A DNA stretch of 23,047 nucleotides from Ruminococcus sp. UBA4240 (GTDB lineage Bacteria; Bacillota; Clostridia; Oscillospirales; Ruminococcaceae). The translations under genes and the position numbers were made by a program. The stretch is from positions 1-23,047 of the forward strand of contig DGXE01000065.1 of NCBI GenBank assembly GCA_002395525.1, in the 5' to 3' direction. Position 1 is the stretch's first letter, and each line of letters starts with the position of its first letter. The notes under the pieces were generated by a model. That model was given only the letters and a program-made list of their open reading frames with translations, did no database searches and was not told where the DNA came from. Shown here one piece after another: positions 22,852 through 23,047 of this stretch.

Positions 22852-22920
22852 GGTCGGCTGTGCCGACCTTTCAGGGGTCTTAGGGGTGCGGGTCTCCGGT
22901 GGAGACCTCTGCGAAGCAGA
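22852..22920. repeat. cluster of triplet-loop hairpins, probable dispersed intergenic repeat
   Basis: Three perfect hairpins with 3-nt loops follow each other: GGTCGGC-TGT-GCCGACC (22852-22868), GGTCTCC-GGT-GGAGACC (22891-22907) and TCTGC-GAA-GCAGA (22908-22920). A fourth, GTCC-GCA-GGAC, lies at 23015-23025. The rest of the 22690-23047 region is AT-rich and I find no supported gene in it; small frames on both strands through the hairpins lack ribosome binding sites. The arrangement resembles a REP/MITE-like element; whether copies exist elsewhere in the genome cannot be seen here. Confidence 0.55.
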
Positions 22921-23047
22921 AGGCAAATTGTTTGAAAAAACCGAAGTAATACTGACGTATTTCAAGGTTTTTGAGGGCAATTTGACAAAAAGATGCAAGC
23001 AAGTTTGGTGCTCAGTCCGCAGGACGTGATTTATTCAGTGGCTCCTT

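Noticed and set aside
22823..23029. 68-codon frame through the hairpin cluster (and its minus-strand counterpart 22792-22998)
   Set aside because: No ribosome binding site and no recognisable product; the composition follows from the palindromes, which keep frames open on both strands.

Overview
The window looks like a chromosomal segment of a low-to-moderate GC gut or rumen Firmicute of the Ruminococcus type (Oscillospiraceae/Clostridia). Evidence: strong purine-rich ribosome binding sites (AGGAGG and a recurring GAAAGG about 9 nt before ATG), near-consensus sigma-A promoters, a very large Cna-B/SpaA-type surface protein with a Gram-positive sorting signal, and WG-repeat, DUF3795 and MATE-HATPase proteins of kinds I associate with these bacteria. 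The genus is an inference from gene style, not from a marker gene.

Layout. 1-1057 (minus strand): the 5' part of an alpha/beta hydrolase gene running off the left edge, and upstream of it a Cys-rich DUF3795 gene with its own promoter. 1162-14560 (plus): an exact-consensus promoter, a ~143-nt foldable 5' leader, one 4384-residue secreted and wall-anchored adhesin gene, and a hairpin terminator. Inside this gene about 1.5 kb coding for BspA/DUF285 repeats is much more AT-rich than its flanks and seems to interrupt a Cna-B-like domain. 14561-15157: debris, including a broken ECF sigma factor fragment, then the promoter of the next operon.

15158-19978 (plus): a tight three-gene operon with its own promoter and terminator. 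It encodes (i) an adenylate-forming enzyme fused to an aminoglycoside-phosphotransferase-like kinase domain, (ii) a MATE transporter fused to a C-terminal RsbW-type HATPase domain, overlapping gene (i) by 4 nt, and (iii) a zinc-dependent nucleoside/base deaminase with a C-terminal extension. No carrier-protein domain is present. A reasonable but unproven reading is a small-molecule activation, modification and export unit with a built-in regulatory ATPase-fold domain. This is the best candidate in the window for an undescribed system.

20023-22690 (minus): a two-TM small protein and, 9 nt downstream, a zinc-ribbon/TM/WG-repeat protein with eight near-identical 35-residue repeats; then a separate small protein with a HEPN-like R-x4-H motif. 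22690-23047 holds a homopolymer A13 tract at the promoter of this cluster and a cluster of triplet-loop hairpins that looks like a dispersed non-coding repeat. No tRNA, rRNA, CRISPR array or intact insertion sequence was seen.
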